32,700 nt of DNA from Thermomicrobiales bacterium (GCA_030447415.1 JAUJOZ010000052.1:1-32700), one strand, 5' to 3'. Positions 15,639 to 24,620 are shown, numbered from the stretch's first letter. Notes: generated from the letters alone by a model not told the origin. A program made the numbers and translations.

Positions 15639-16404
15639 CCGCGACGACAGGGCTGGCACTGCCACGATTGGTGGTGGCCGGCACCCACTCCGGCGTCGGC
15701 AAGACGAGCGTCGTGCTGGGCTTGCTCCGCGCTGTGCCGCCGGGGCGTAGTGGCGGCACCGTTCAAGGCGGGCCCGGACTTCGTCGACCCCCGCCTTCCA
15801 TGCCCGCGCGGCCGGCCGGCCCAGCCGCACCCTCGACGCCTGGCTCCTGCCCCTCGTGGAGGTGCGGCGGACGCTTGCACGCGGCGCCGCGAGGCGACTC
15901 GCCTGATCGAGGGCATGATGGGACTCCACGACGGGCGGGGGGCGACGACGGACGAGGGCAGCACCGCGGCGATCGCCAAGCTGCTCTCCGCCCCCGTGCT
16001 CCTCGTCGTCGACGTCGCGGCCGCCGCGCCGCAGCGCCGCCGCGACCGTCCTCGGCTTCCGGCAGTTCGACCCGGCCATCCGCCTCGCCGGGGTGGTGGT
16101 CAACAACGTCGGATCGGACGGCCACCTAGGGCTGGTCCGCGCGGCCATCGAAGGGGCAACGGGCGTGCCGGTGGTCGGCTCGCTCCCCTGGGAAGACGCG
16201 CTCGCGCTCCCGGAGCGCCACCTCGACTGGTGCTCCCGGGCGAGGTGGCCGGGCTCGCGCTGGTGCTCGACCGCCTCGCGGACCTGGTCGCCGGGCGGTT
16301 CGACCTGCCCGCGGTCCGGGCGATGGCCGCCTCCGCTCCCCCTGCCGGCCGGAAACCGGGCGCCCGCCCCGCCTCCCGGGCACCCCACGCGCGTGTCGCC
16401 GTGG
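15635..16404 (+). pseudogene. cobB: Cobyrinic acid a,c-diamide synthase, N-terminal half only
   Basis: ATG 15635 overlaps the previous stop. The P-loop is GTHSGVGKTSVVLGLLRA; then VVAPFKAGPDFVDP, LIEGMMGLHDGRGATTDEGS, TAAIAKLLSAPVLLVVDVA, RLAGVVVNNVGSDGHLGLVR and VPVVGSLPWEDALALPERHL, all typical of CobB/CbiA. The enzyme amidates the a and c side chains of cobyrinate with ATP and glutamine. The family has about 450-480 residues, with a C-terminal glutamine-amidotransferase domain. Here identity ends at about HARVAVA (16404); that domain and its catalytic Cys are missing and unrelated sequence follows. There are indels near 15740, 15790-15890, 16035 and 16230. This looks like a true deletion on top of small indels. 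Confidence 0.72.
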
Positions 16405-17004
16405 CCTGCACCGCGAGGAGGGGCGCAAAGAGTCGGACGAAGCGCACCGACGAGCGGAGGGGACGCAGACGCAAGCGAGGAGCTGCGCGGGATCGAGCTC
16501 TTGCGCCGCAGCGGGCTGCCCCTCGTCACGGTCGGCTTCGGCGGCCTGGGCGAAGCGGTCTGTGCGCTGGAGGGCGAGGCTGCTCGGTGGGGAGTGCCGC
16601 AAGAACCTCTGCCATTCGACCCGGACGCGCCCTTCTGGCAGCCGTGCGCGCAGGCGGCGCCGGGCGAGTGGCGTGTGTGGCGCCTCGGGGGCCAGCGCGG
16701 CGAAGATCGGCGACGGCGAGGTCTACGGCTGGGCGTGGGGCAGCTGCGAGGGCTGCTGCCGCCGGCATCGATCGCCGACGTTGCCCGGCTCGCCGGGGTC
16801 GCCGACCCGCCGGCCGCAGGCTCCGTCGACGGGGCGCCGTCGGCGACCGTCAAGACGGTCTACCCGGCGGGCGTCGCGCCGGAGCGGGGCGGGGCGCGTC
16901 AGGGCGTCGGCATTTACGCCGCCGCCGCGGCGATCCTCACCCTGACCGGGGCGGGCGCCCTCTACGCCGCCCGGCGGGCGCGCCGACGCGAACCGCGCGG
17001 CTGA
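16405..17004 (+). pseudogene. C-terminal part of a membrane-anchored protein, fused to the cobB remnant
   Basis: After the cobB break the readable protein is GIELLRRSGLPLVTVGFGGL, GEAVCALEGE, then a Cys-rich piece, PDAPFWQPCAQAAPGEWRVW, KIGDGEVYGWAWGS (other frame) and SIADVARLAGVADPPAAG. A single hydrophobic segment, GVGIYAAAAAILTLTGAGAL, and a basic tail RRARRREPRG end it at TGA 17002. This is the layout of an extracytoplasmic domain anchored by a C-terminal helix. The signal peptide that should begin it is absent, so the same deletion that cut cobB probably removed its 5' end. Similar proteins occur near B12 genes as I recall, but I cannot name the family. Confidence 0.5.
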
Positions 17005-17025
17005 GTGATCGCGGCACGGGTCGGC

Positions 17026-17502
17026 CTACGCTGGGGCCTGGAACCCGAGCGAGGCGTAGTGCGTCACGGAGCGCAGGCGCAGGGCGACGAGCACGAAGTC
17101 GGCGTAGAGGCCCGGCGGGGCTTCGGCGTTCACCCGCAGCCGCAGGCCCAGGGGGAGCGGCCCGTCGTCCGGCCTCTCATTGCTCACATCCACGGCGACT
17201 GTCGTCGCCTGTCCAGTGAGCCGCCCCTCCCCCAGCACGCGCTCCTGCCACCGCCCGGTTGCCCCGTCGGGACCGAACCGGACCACGCGAATGGTGGGAC
17301 CTGGGAGCCCGCCGCGCGGCTGCAGCCCCTCCGTTTCGACGAGCAGGGTCGCCGACGGGGGCCCGGCGGCGTCCGGGAAGCGCCGGAGCGTGAGCGGCAG
17401 CTCGCCGCCGAGCCCCACGTAGGTGGCGTCGCCGTAGACGCCTGGACCGTCCCCGAGGTGCAGCCGGCCTTGCCAGACCAGTTCGGGTGCCGGGTCGTCC
17501 AT
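17026..17502 (-). CDS. Hypothetical protein, 158 aa
   Basis: I chose ATG 17502 because AAAGGGGG stands just before it; an upstream in-frame start at 17655 would add an unlikely N-terminus. The sequence opens MDDPAPELVWQGRLHLGDGP and is rich in strands: ELPLTLRRFPDAAGPPSATL, LVETEGLQPRGGLPGPTIRV and LRLRVNAEAPPGLYADFVLV. It lacks Cys, signal peptide and membrane segments. A beta-sandwich fold is plausible. It converges with the membrane-protein remnant, their ends 22 bases apart. Function unknown. Confidence 0.6.
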   Translation of the reverse strand: MDDPAPELVWQGRLHLGDGPGVYGDATYVGLGGELPLTLRRFPDAAGPPSATLLVETEGLQPRGGLPGPTIRVVRFGPDGATGRWQERVLGEGRLTGQATTVAVDVSNERPDDGPLPLGLRLRVNAEAPPGLYADFVLVALRLRSVTHYASLGFQAPA

Positions 17503-17975
17503 CTGCGCCCCCTTTTGCGGCTCTGACCCCCAGTTTCCGGCCAGTGAGGAGCGGAATTTACCGCGCTCGACTAAGTATTGGATACGGCTAGTGTCAATGG
17601 CCAGGACGATCTGAATGAGGATCGCGCGGGGACAGCTAAGCAGGAGCCAAACCACCTCCGGCCAGGAATCTTGCCACCTAGAGCAATGAGGGCCGGCTTG
17701 TCACATGGCCGCCATCGCCGGTGACGACGGTGATCCGGGTACTGACGGGATACCCGGGGGTTGGTCGAGCGGTCGTTCCGTACCTTGCTTGGCAAGTGAC
17801 TGAGCGAACTTCAGTATGGCGCTCCACCTCACCACCAACGCGGCTAGTGGGATGCGTGCTCAGCGTGGGCGACGCCGCTGGCTATGGCACAGTCACGGCA
17901 GGCTCCAGGACGATGAGAACAGAGCTACCACCGGCCTCTTTGCCGGTTCGCTTCACCGTTAACTCTCCATAAAGA
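17503..17975. other. Intergenic region, no gene seen
   Basis: No coherent coding on either strand. A 6-bp hairpin ACCGGC/GCCGGT (17930-17947) lies 29 bases past the folK stop and could end the fol transcript, but it has no U-tract. Confidence 0.4.
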
Positions 17976-18482
17976 CTACGCACGCAGTCCACCCCTAAAT
18001 ACCCGAACCCCGGTCCGAACCCCGGGTGGGTCGCCAAGTGCCGAAAGCAGCTTGCGCACGCGTACCCCGAGCGTCGGGTGCAGCAGATCCGGGGCGATGT
18101 CGGCAAGGGGGACCAGCACGAAGGCACGCTCGTGCAGGCGAGGATGCGGCAGGATAAGCTCCGCAGTTTCTAAGGTGAGGTCATCGTAGAACAGCAGGTC
18201 GAGATCGAGCGTTCGCGGAGCCTGAACGTACGGCCGGACCCGGCCCAACGCAGCCTCCATGTTCAGCATGGAAGTGAGGAGATCCGGAGGTGGGAGATCG
18301 GTACGCAAGCGGAGGACCGCGTTGAGGAAGGTCGGTTGGTCGGTAACGCCGACGGGGTCCGTCTCGTAGACCTCGGACAACGCCTCGACCGTGCCGTAGT
18401 CGCCGAGTCGCACCACAGCCTCCCGGAGCAGCCGGAGCCGGTCGCCCAGGTTGCTTCCGAGCGCGACATACGCCACCGCCAC
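17976..18482 (-). CDS. folK: 2-amino-4-hydroxy-6-hydroxymethyldihydropteridine diphosphokinase
   Basis: HPPK transfers pyrophosphate from ATP to 6-hydroxymethyl-7,8-dihydropterin, the step before FolP. I start at GTG 18482, with GAGGAG upstream and the family's first strand VAYVALGSNLGDR at once. The signature VRPYVQAPRTLDLDLLFYDD holds the two Mg-binding Asp and the pterin/ATP-binding Arg residues; LPHPRLHERAFVLVPLADIA is the usual later block. Length 168 residues is normal. It is last in the minus-strand operon folB-folE-folP-folK, four bases after the folP stop. Intact. Confidence 0.93.
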   Translation of the reverse strand: MAVAYVALGSNLGDRLRLLREAVVRLGDYGTVEALSEVYETDPVGVTDQPTFLNAVLRLRTDLPPPDLLTSMLNMEAALGRVRPYVQAPRTLDLDLLFYDDLTLETAELILPHPRLHERAFVLVPLADIAPDLLHPTLGVRVRKLLSALGDPPGVRTGVRVFRGGLRA

Positions 18483-18486
18483 AGTA

Positions 18487-19371
18487 TCAGCTCCTCGCTT
18501 CGGACGTCCCCATCGTCCAGGTACGGGCCTCGCCCGGTGCGCCCCGGATGACGGCATCGGTCATCCGCGCCACACGGACCATCGCGCGAACATCATGAAC
18601 CCGCACGATGTCGGCTCCCGCGGCGATCGAGAGGACGACCGTCGCGGCCGTGCCCTCGAGTCGGTCCTGTTCCGGCACACCCAGCACCTGGCCGATCGTG
18701 CCCTTGCGGGAGGTGCCGGAGAGAAGCGGTCGACCGAGGACCCGCAACTCGCCCAGGCGCCGGAGCAGCTCCAGGTTCTGCCGCCAGGCCTTCCCGAACC
18801 CGAATCCCGGGTCGACGATTAGCAACTCGTGTGGAATGCCCGCGGCGATTGCCCGGTCCAGCCGCCGAGAAAGCTCCCGGACCACCGAGGTGACCAGGTC
18901 CTCCCTGCCCTCCGGTGCAGCATCATGCATCACGACAGCCGGCACGCCATGGGTTGCCGCCACGGCCGCCATGTCGGGGTCACTCGTGAGTCCTCGGACA
19001 TCGTTGACTAGATTCGCCCCGGCCCGCAGGGCGACATCAGCGACCGCCGCCTTCGACGTATCGACGGATATCGGCACGCTGACGGCGCGGCGCACCGCAT
19101 CAAGAACCGGAAGCAACCGGCTGATCTCCTCCTCGGCAGTGACTGGATGGTGTCCTGGGCGCGTCGACTCAGCGCCAATGTCGATGAGGTCTGCGCCCGC
19201 TGCCACCGCCTGCAGGGCGAGCTCAGCCGCCCGTTGCGGATTGCCCGCGACCCCATCATGGCTGAAGGAGTCCGGGGTGGCATTGAGGATCGCCATAACA
19301 TACGTCCGAGCCCCCCACAACAATTCGTAGCTGTGCCAGCGCGTGGGAGGGGGCGGAGGCGAGGTGATCAC
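18487..19371 (-). CDS. folP: Dihydropteroate synthase
   Basis: Joins p-aminobenzoate to hydroxymethyldihydropterin diphosphate to give dihydropteroate; target of sulfonamides. Start GTG 19371 overlaps the folE stop (GTGA). The family blocks are present: YVMAILNATPDSFSHDG (N-terminal DHPS signature), LIDIGAESTRPGHHPVTAEE, VPISVDTSKAAVADVALRAG, NLVNDVRGL, LLIVDPGFGFGKAWRQNLEL and a GTSRKGTIGQVLG loop with the conserved Ser-Arg-Lys. The end has AGADIVRVHDVRAMVRVARM with the usual RVHDV. 294 residues, intact TIM barrel. Made between FolE and FolK in one operon. Confidence 0.95.
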   Translation of the reverse strand: MITSPPPPPTRWHSYELLWGARTYVMAILNATPDSFSHDGVAGNPQRAAELALQAVAAGADLIDIGAESTRPGHHPVTAEEEISRLLPVLDAVRRAVSVPISVDTSKAAVADVALRAGANLVNDVRGLTSDPDMAAVAATHGVPAVVMHDAAPEGREDLVTSVVRELSRRLDRAIAAGIPHELLIVDPGFGFGKAWRQNLELLRRLGELRVLGRPLLSGTSRKGTIGQVLGVPEQDRLEGTAATVVLSIAAGADIVRVHDVRAMVRVARMTDAVIRGAPGEARTWTMGTSEARS

Positions 19372-20018
19372 GAGCGTCCTCGGTCTTGGCGGAGAATGGC
19401 GAAGAACTCGGCGCGGGTTTGCGCACGCCGCCGAAAGCCGTCGCGCATCGCGGAGGTCACCATCGAGGCGCCGGGCTTCTGGATGCCGCGAATCGTCATG
19501 CACGTGTGGACGGCTTCGATGACCACCCCACACCCGTCCGGGGATAGCTCCTCCATCAGCGCGTCTGCAATCTGGCTCGTGAGCCGTTCCTGCCCCTGTG
19601 GGCGTCGAGCGTAGCCTTCAACCAACCGGGCGAGTTTGCTCAGACCCACCACGCGACCGTTGGGGATGTACCCAATGTGGGCATGCCCGGTGAACGGGAG
19701 CAGGTGATGCTCGCAGACAGAGGCGAACGGGATGTCGCGAAGGACCACCATTTCGTGGTGGTCCCCATCAAAGGTCGTTGCCAGGTGCCCTCGCGGGTCC
19801 TCGCTCAAGCCGGCGAACAGCTCGGCGTAGGCCTCAGCCACCCGGCGTGGGGTGCGGATTAGCCCTTCCCGGTCGGGATCCTCGCCAATCGCAAGCAGCA
19901 TCTCCCGGACCGCGGCCTCGATTCGGGGCAGATCGATCCTCGTTTTCGGTTCTCCGGCATCCCCGGAGCCTGTGAAAGAGCGGTTCAAAGAGCGGTTCTG
20001 CTCCCGCGTGCTGCTCAT
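19368..20018 (-). CDS. folE: GTP cyclohydrolase I
   Basis: Opens folate synthesis by turning GTP into 7,8-dihydroneopterin triphosphate. 216 residues, start ATG 20018 overlapping the folB stop (ATGA). Zinc ligands are seen in ASVCEHHLLPFTGHAHIGY and AVHTCMTIRGIQKPGASM. The GTP-binding and structural blocks IGEDPDREGLIRTPRRVAEA, GLSKLARLVEGYARRPQGQE and RLTSQIADALMEELSPDGCG are all intact. The N-terminal 25 residues are variable and polar. Type IA enzyme, cytosolic decamer in the family. Overlaps at both ends suggest coupled translation with folB and folP. Confidence 0.95.
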   Translation of the reverse strand: MSSTREQNRSLNRSFTGSGDAGEPKTRIDLPRIEAAVREMLLAIGEDPDREGLIRTPRRVAEAYAELFAGLSEDPRGHLATTFDGDHHEMVVLRDIPFASVCEHHLLPFTGHAHIGYIPNGRVVGLSKLARLVEGYARRPQGQERLTSQIADALMEELSPDGCGVVIEAVHTCMTIRGIQKPGASMVTSAMRDGFRRRAQTRAEFFAILRQDRGRS

Positions 20019-20413
20019 GAGCTGGCTCCTCCACGATGGTCGGCACCCCCACGAGAGCGCCGGGCCCGCACACCGGCTGCCTCCATGATGATGCCTTTCA
20101 GGGCCGCTTCGGGTTTGCGCAGCGTGACGGTGACCGATGTCGCCAGCGGGTGCTCAGCCAGCAAGGTGGTCGCGATCTCCTCGGCAACCGTCTCAATGAG
20201 CTGGCGAGGCGGCCCCTCGACGATGGCTCGGATCTGCTTCACGACGGCACTGTAGTTGATGGTTTCCTCGAGATCGTCAGACTGGCCAGCCTTCCTCAGA
20301 TCGGCGGTCAGGTGGACATCGACCACGAACCGCTGTCCCAGCACTCGCTCCTCAGGATTGACCCCGTGGTAGCCGTAGAACCGCAGCCCTTCGACGAAGA
20401 CCTCGTCATTCAT
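20015..20413 (-). CDS. folB: Dihydroneopterin aldolase
   Basis: Cleaves dihydroneopterin to hydroxymethyldihydropterin and glycolaldehyde. I prefer ATG 20413 (GGAG six bases upstream) over the ATG 15 bases earlier, which lacks a ribosome site. The sequence begins MNDEVFVEGLRFYGYHGVNP, with the usual YGYHG and the Glu after it; later come DDLEETINYSAVVKQIRAIV and RQLIETVAEEIATTLLAEHP, then VTVTLRKPEAALKG with the catalytic Lys region. First gene of the fol operon; no enzyme for dihydroneopterin triphosphate dephosphorylation or pABA synthesis is in the window. Confidence 0.93.
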   Translation of the reverse strand: MNDEVFVEGLRFYGYHGVNPEERVLGQRFVVDVHLTADLRKAGQSDDLEETINYSAVVKQIRAIVEGPPRQLIETVAEEIATTLLAEHPLATSVTVTLRKPEAALKGIIMEAAGVRARRSRGGADHRGGASS

Positions 20414-20675
20414 GCCATCTCCAGACATGCAGCAAGTGCCGGGGTCAATCTACCGCCGGAGCACCCAATCGCCGTCATGGGCAGGTTCCACCTGCGGGAC
20501 ATCACCCATGCAATTTTCGACATGGTCCGGCACGGGGAGTATGTCCTGAGCGCTGCGTCAATCGGCTCACGTAGTGCTGGGGCCTGGCCACTCGCCTCGA
20601 AAAAGTATGCCGCCACCTGTCTTCCTGGTTCTTGGGTTCGTATCGCAGGTACGCGACTGTCGCAGAAGGCGGGAA
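20414..20675. other. Spacer between the ribH end and the folB start
   Basis: 262 bp with no coherent frame. It should hold the end of the rib transcript and any separate fol promoter. A TAGATT at about 20447-20452 (minus strand) could be a -10 element, but no well-spaced -35 was found, so fol may also be read through from the rib operon. Confidence 0.35.
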
Positions 20676-21185
20676 TTACCCATTGGCTGCGCTCGTGTCA
20701 GCCCTGCTGACACCGTCCAGTGCCCCTAGCAGGTTGGTCATCTCGATCGCGGTCGCCGCCGCCTCGAAGCCCTTGTTGCCGGCCTTGGTCCCGGCCCGCT
20801 CGATTGCCTGCTCGATCGTGTCCGTCGTCAGCACGCCGAACACCACCGGCACGCCCGAGTCGAGCGCGACGCCGGCGATGCCCTTCGACACCTCGGAGGC
20901 CACGTAGTCGAAGTGCGCCGTCGCACCCCGGATGACGGCGCCAAGGCAGATAATCGCGTCGTAGTCGCCGCTGCGAGCCAGGCGCTGGGCGACGAGCGGA
21001 ATCTCGAAGGATCCGGGCACCAGGCCACTGTCACGTCCGCGGGCGCGACCTCGTGCCGGAACAGCGCATCGAGCGCCCCGTCGAGCAGCTTGCCGCCGAC
21101 GAATTCGTTGAAGCGAGCGACGACGATCCCGAAGCGCCGCCCGCGCGGTCAGCATCCCCTCGATGGTCTTCACGTCCCAGTGCAT
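20676..21185 (-). CDS. ribH: 6,7-dimethyl-8-ribityllumazine synthase (two compensating indels)
   Basis: Makes lumazine from the RibBA and RibD products. GGAAGGGGCGGG precedes ATG 21185. It starts MHWDVKTIEGMLTARG; then in another frame RRFGIVVARFNEFVGGKLLD, GALDALFRHEVAPADVTVAW; back in the first frame PGSFEIPLVAQRLARSGDYD, AIICLGAVIRGATAHFDYVA and GVPVVFGVLTTDTIEQAIER. The last part holds the catalytic His (HFDYV) and the GT/H-rich binding loop. Shifts at about 21140 (two extra bases) and 21022 (one G missing from a G run) cancel. Normal length, otherwise intact; sequence error is likely. Last gene of the rib operon. Confidence 0.88.
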   Translation of the reverse strand: MHWDVKTIEGMLTARAALRDRRRSLQRIRRRQAARRGARCAVPARGRARGRDSGLVPGSFEIPLVAQRLARSGDYDAIICLGAVIRGATAHFDYVASEVSKGIAGVALDSGVPVVFGVLTTDTIEQAIERAGTKAGNKGFEAAATAIEMTNLLGALDGVSRADTSAANG

Positions 21186-21199
21186 GTCCCGCCCCTTCC

Positions 21200-22432
21200 T
21201 CAGCCGAGGACCAGTTCACCGCCGATGACGGCGTCCTCTCCCCAATGCCCCAATTTCTGTCGCTTCGTTTCCAAGTAGCGCCGGTTGTCGCGCCCCGGGG
21301 GAACCACCAGCGGCACCCGCTCGACGATCTCGAGTCCGTGCCCTTCCAGGCCGACGACTTTGCGCGGGTTGTTCGTCAGCAGCCGCAGCCGCCGCACCCC
21401 AGGTTGCGCAGAACCTGGGCGCCGAGACCGTAGGTGCGAAGATCGACCGGGAAGCCGAGCCGCTCGTTCGCCTCAACGGTGTCCAAGCCCTGGTCTTGGA
21501 GTTGGTAGGCCCGCAGTTTGTTGTGCAGCCCGATGCCCCGCCCTTCCTGCCGCACGTAGAGCAGGACGCCCCGACCCGCCGCCCCGATCAAGGCCATGGC
21601 CCGCCGGAGCTGCTCGCCGCAGTCGCAGCGACCCGAGCCGAAGACATCCCCGTCAAGCACTCGGAGTGGACGCGAACGAGGACCGGCTCCCCGTTGGCCA
21701 CCTCCCCATTGTCAGCGCCAGGTCCGGATGGGGAGAGAGGGGGTTCTCGTAGGCGGTAACGGAGAACTCCCCGTGGGGAGTTGGCAGCCGGGTCGTGACG
21801 CCACGACGGACGAGCACCTCCTCGCGGCGCCGGTAGGCGATCAGATCGGCGACGGTGACGATGCCGATCCCGTGCGCGGCGGCGAAGCGCTCCAACTCCG
21901 GCATCCGCGCCATCGTCCCGTCGTCGGCCATCACCTCGCAGATCGCGGTGGCCGGCTCCAACCCCGCCAGCCGCGCCAGGTCGACGGAGGCCTCCGTCTG
22001 GCCAGCCCGGACAAGCACGCCGCCCACCTTGGCCCGGAGGGGAAAAACGTGACCCGGTCGCGCGAGGTCGTCGGCGGTGGTCGTTGGGTCGGCGAGCAGG
22101 TGGATGGTTCGCGCACGGTCGTGGGCGGAGATGCCGGTGGTGACACCGGTCTTGGCCTCGACCGAGACCGTAAACGCGGTGCCGAACCCCGAGGAGTTCT
22201 CGTCAGCGGGCACCATCAACGGGAGATGGAGGGCGTCCAGTCGCTCCCCGGTCATCGCGACGCAGATGAGCCCCCGCCCGTGGCGCGCCATGAAGTTGAC
22301 CGCCTCGGCGGTCGCGAATTGGGCGGCGATGGCGAGATCCCCTTCGTTCTCGCGGTCTTCATCATCAACGATGATGATGAAACGTCCCTGCCGCAAGTCG
22401 GCGACAGCGTGCTGGATCGAGATGTGCGGCAT
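21200..22432 (-). CDS. ribBA: Bifunctional DHBP synthase / GTP cyclohydrolase II (two indels)
   Basis: N-terminal RibB makes dihydroxybutanone phosphate; C-terminal RibA opens the GTP ring. Start ATG 22432 after GGGAGAG. The RibB part has FIIIVDDEDRENEGDLAIAA (acidic Mg site), VNFMARHGRGLICVAMTGER, GVTTGISAHDRARTIHLLAD and GHVFPLRAKVGGVLVRAGQT. At about 21705 one indel moves to RibA: PVLVRVHSECLTGDVFGSGR with the zinc set C-x10-C-x-C, then GVLLYVRQEGRGIGLHNKLR and YGLGAQVLRNLGC. A second indel near 21398 leads to RRLRLLTNNPRKVVGLEGHG. About 410 residues, the family's normal size. Both shifts are probably errors. Confidence 0.9.
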
Positions 22433-22459
22433 CGTTGCTCTCTCCCTTATCAGCAAGAT

Positions 22460-23096
22460 CTACGCGAATCCGGCCCGGCGAAGCAGATCGAGGGTGAGAC
22501 CTTGACCGGTCGAGTCGCCAACCAGCCGCTCGACGTACTTTCCGACGACATCCACCTCGACGTTCACGAGCGTTCCCGGCCGCTTGCCTGGCAGCGTGAT
22601 CGCCTGCTGGGTGTGGTAGACAAGCGAGACGTCGAACCCGTCGGGGCGCAGGCGCACCACGGTCAGGCTGGCGCCGTCGACGGCGACGAAGCTGCGCTCG
22701 ACGACGTAACGCAGCAGCTCGGCCGGGGCGGCGAGCCGGACGACGATCGAGGGCCCCTCCCCGACCGCGCTAACCACCCGCCCGACGCCGTCGACGTGGC
22801 CCTGGACATAGTGACCACCCATCCGCTGCCCGGCCGCGAGCGAGCGCTCCAGGTTGACTGGGTCTCCGATCCGCAGCGCGCCGAGATTGCTGCGCCGCAA
22901 TGTGACGGGCTGGACGTCAGCCCGGAAGGAGCGCTCCCGTGAGCTCCGCGACGGTGAGGCAGACCCCGTTGACGGCGATGCTGTCGCCGAGCCGGGTCCC
23001 CTCTAAGACGGTGCGGCAGCGAATCGTGAGCGGGGCCCGACCGGTTTGGTCGACTCGCTCGACGCTCCCGATCTCCTCGACGATGCCGGTAAACAC
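22460..23096 (-). CDS. ribE: Riboflavin synthase, alpha chain (one indel)
   Basis: Dismutates two lumazine molecules to riboflavin. GTG 23096 starts one base after the ribD stop: VFTGIVEEIGSVERVDQTGR, RLGDSIAVNGVCLTVAEL, the classic N-terminal barrel. An indel at about 22940 switches frame to RERSFRADVQPVTLRRSNLG, then GDPVNLERSLAAGQRMGGHY, VQGHVDGVGRVVS and the second barrel VAVDGASLTVVRLRPDGFDV. The two half-barrels with GHxxxGHVDG and the VDG/VNG-SLT loops give the twofold repeat expected of this trimeric enzyme. The end is near GKYVERLVGDSTG. Confidence 0.9.
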
Positions 23097-23097
23097 G

Positions 23098-24230
23098 TCA
23101 GACCACCTCCCTCACTGGCGGCTTGGCGATGTCCCCTTCCACCAAGAGGTCGTCGCCCAGTCGCGTGAGGCGGACGTTCGTCAGCTGGACCGCGTCCGCC
23201 ATCGTCGGCACCCCCAAACCGCCGACCGGCCCCGGCGCGCCGGAGCCTCCGACGACGACCGGAGCGACAAACGCGGCAATCCGGTCGACGAGGCCCTCGT
23301 CAAAGAACGCCCCGAGGAGCCGGCCACCCCCTCGACCAGAAGCGTGTTGATCCCGCGCGCGCGAGCCGGTCCAGCAGGGTGTCAAGACGAAGCTCTGGTC
23401 CCTCCCCACAGGTAACGAGCTCGACGTCTCGCTCGGCCAGCCCTGACCGCCACTCGAGCGACGCCGCGGCGGTGGTCGCGACGAGGGTGCGTCCGGGCAG
23501 GGCTGGATCAAAGACCCGGGCGGTGAGGGCGAGGACCCACGTCCGTCGACCACGACGCGAAGCGGGTGGTGTGGACCGCCGTCGCCTGCGAGTTCGTTGG
23601 GCAGGCGCGTGGTCAGGGCCGGGTCGTCGGCGATGACGGTACCTGCGCCGACGACGATGGCGTCCACCCGGTCACGTAGTTGGTGGACGACCAGCCGCGC
23701 CGCTTCCCCGTGATCCAGCGGCTGTGCCCAGAGCGCGTCGCGATCCGGCCGTCGAGCGTCATCGCGTATTTGGCAAGGACGAGCGGCCGGCCGGTCCGGA
23801 CGCGGGCGAAGAAGCCGGCGTTCAGAGCCGCCGCTTCGTTCGACGCGAGGCCGACATCGACGGGAATCCCGGCGGCACGCAGGCGGGCGATGCCGGTACC
23901 GTCGACGGCCGGAAACGGGTCGGCCACCGCGACGACGCAGCGGGCAATCCCGGCGGCGAGGATCGCGTCGGTGCAGGGTGGCGTCCGCCCGTGGTGGCAG
24001 CACGGCTCGAGCGTGGCGTAGAGCGTGGCCCCGGCCGCGCGCTGGCCCGCCTCGGCGAGCGCGACCGCCTCGGCGTGCGGCCCGCCGGGTGGGTGGGTCC
24101 AGCCGCGGCCGACAATCTGGTCGGCGTGGACGATGACGGCACCGACCGCGGGATTCGGCGCGGTGCGGCCGAGCGCGCGCCGCGCCAACTGCAGCGCCTC
24201 GTCCATGAAGTGACGTTCGCCGTCGAGCAT
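23098..24230 (-). CDS. ribD: Riboflavin deaminase-reductase (frameshifted)
   Basis: Two-domain enzyme: deaminates then reduces the pyrimidine from RibA. The start is uncertain; ATG 24230 gives MLDGERHFMDEALQLARRAL, and the next Met (24206) is possible, but neither has a clear ribosome site. The deaminase part has NPAVGAVIVHADQIVGRGWT, GGPHAEAVALAEAG and EPCCHHGRTPPCTDAIL, the zinc His/Cys set. The reductase part begins RPLVLAKYAMTLDGRIATRS; indels at about 23700, 23550 and 23340 split LVVHQLRDRVDAIVVGAGTV and the end GLVDRIAAFVAPVVVGGSGA. First gene after the FMN riboswitch terminator. Full length overall. Confidence 0.88.
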
Positions 24231-24269
24231 GTGACTAACCAACGCGACGTGAGTAGGAGCGAGCCCGGA

Positions 24270-24305
24270 CAACAAAAACACCCGAGGGCGTGTGCCCTCG
24301 GGTGT
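24270..24305 (-). terminator. Intrinsic terminator of the FMN riboswitch
   Basis: On the minus strand a perfect 12-bp stem ACACCCGAGGGC/GCCCTCGGGTGT (24305-24294 and 24289-24278, loop ACAC) is followed by TTTTTGTT. It lies between the aptamer and ribD, so FMN binding most likely ends transcription here. Confidence 0.9.
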
Positions 24306-24384
24306 TCATGGGTTACGCGAGCGCCGACGCATCGGAGGCGGCGCCCGTGATGGGCAGCGCCTGCTCCTCGCGTCGGTTAGCGCG

Positions 24385-24508
24385 CCTTCTCCCATCCGGA
24401 CTGTTACCGTCGGCCCCGGAGTTTCACCGGATCTGCGCCGCATGCGGCGCTCGCGGGCTGTACCGCCGGTCAGGAATTGGGGTTGCCCCCGCACCATGCC
24501 CTGAAGGC
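24385..24508 (-). ncRNA. FMN riboswitch aptamer (RFN element)
   Basis: The minus strand reads CTTCAGGGCATGGTG, AATTCCTGACCGGCGGTACA, GCCCGCGAGC, GCAGATCCGGTGAAACTCCG, then GCCGACGGTAACAGTCCGGA and TGGGAGAAGG. These are the conserved junction segments of the RFN element in order, with the first and last closing the P1 stem. It is followed by an intrinsic terminator and ribD-ribE-ribBA-ribH, so it should shut off riboflavin synthesis when FMN is high. Confidence 0.96.
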
Positions 24509-24519
24509 TTGCGTCACCC

Positions 24520-24549
24520 ATCATAGTGGGCGGCTACCTCGGTCGTCAA
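24520..24549 (-). promoter_or_regulatory. Promoter of the FMN riboswitch/rib operon
   Basis: Minus strand TTGACG (24549-24544) and TATGAT (24525-24520) with an 18-base spacer, a near-consensus vegetative promoter. The expected start site is just ahead of the aptamer's first conserved bases (24508). Confidence 0.72.
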
Positions 24550-24620
24550 ACGCCACTCCAGCCGGCATAGTCCCGGTGCCACGACCGCAGGGGACATGGC
24601 CTCGGGGCCAGTCGGGGAAA

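Noticed and set aside
15507..16853. Long open frames on the minus strand, and on plus at 15750-17219, over cobB
   Set aside because: Both are high-GC shadows; the recognisable CobB blocks lie in shorter plus-strand frames.
17930..17947. Terminator after folK
   Set aside because: Only a 6-bp stem (ACCGGC/GCCGGT) without a U-tract, so not listed as a feature.
24292..24526. Open frames over the FMN riboswitch
   Set aside because: They are translations of the structured RNA; the aptamer and terminator fully explain the sequence.
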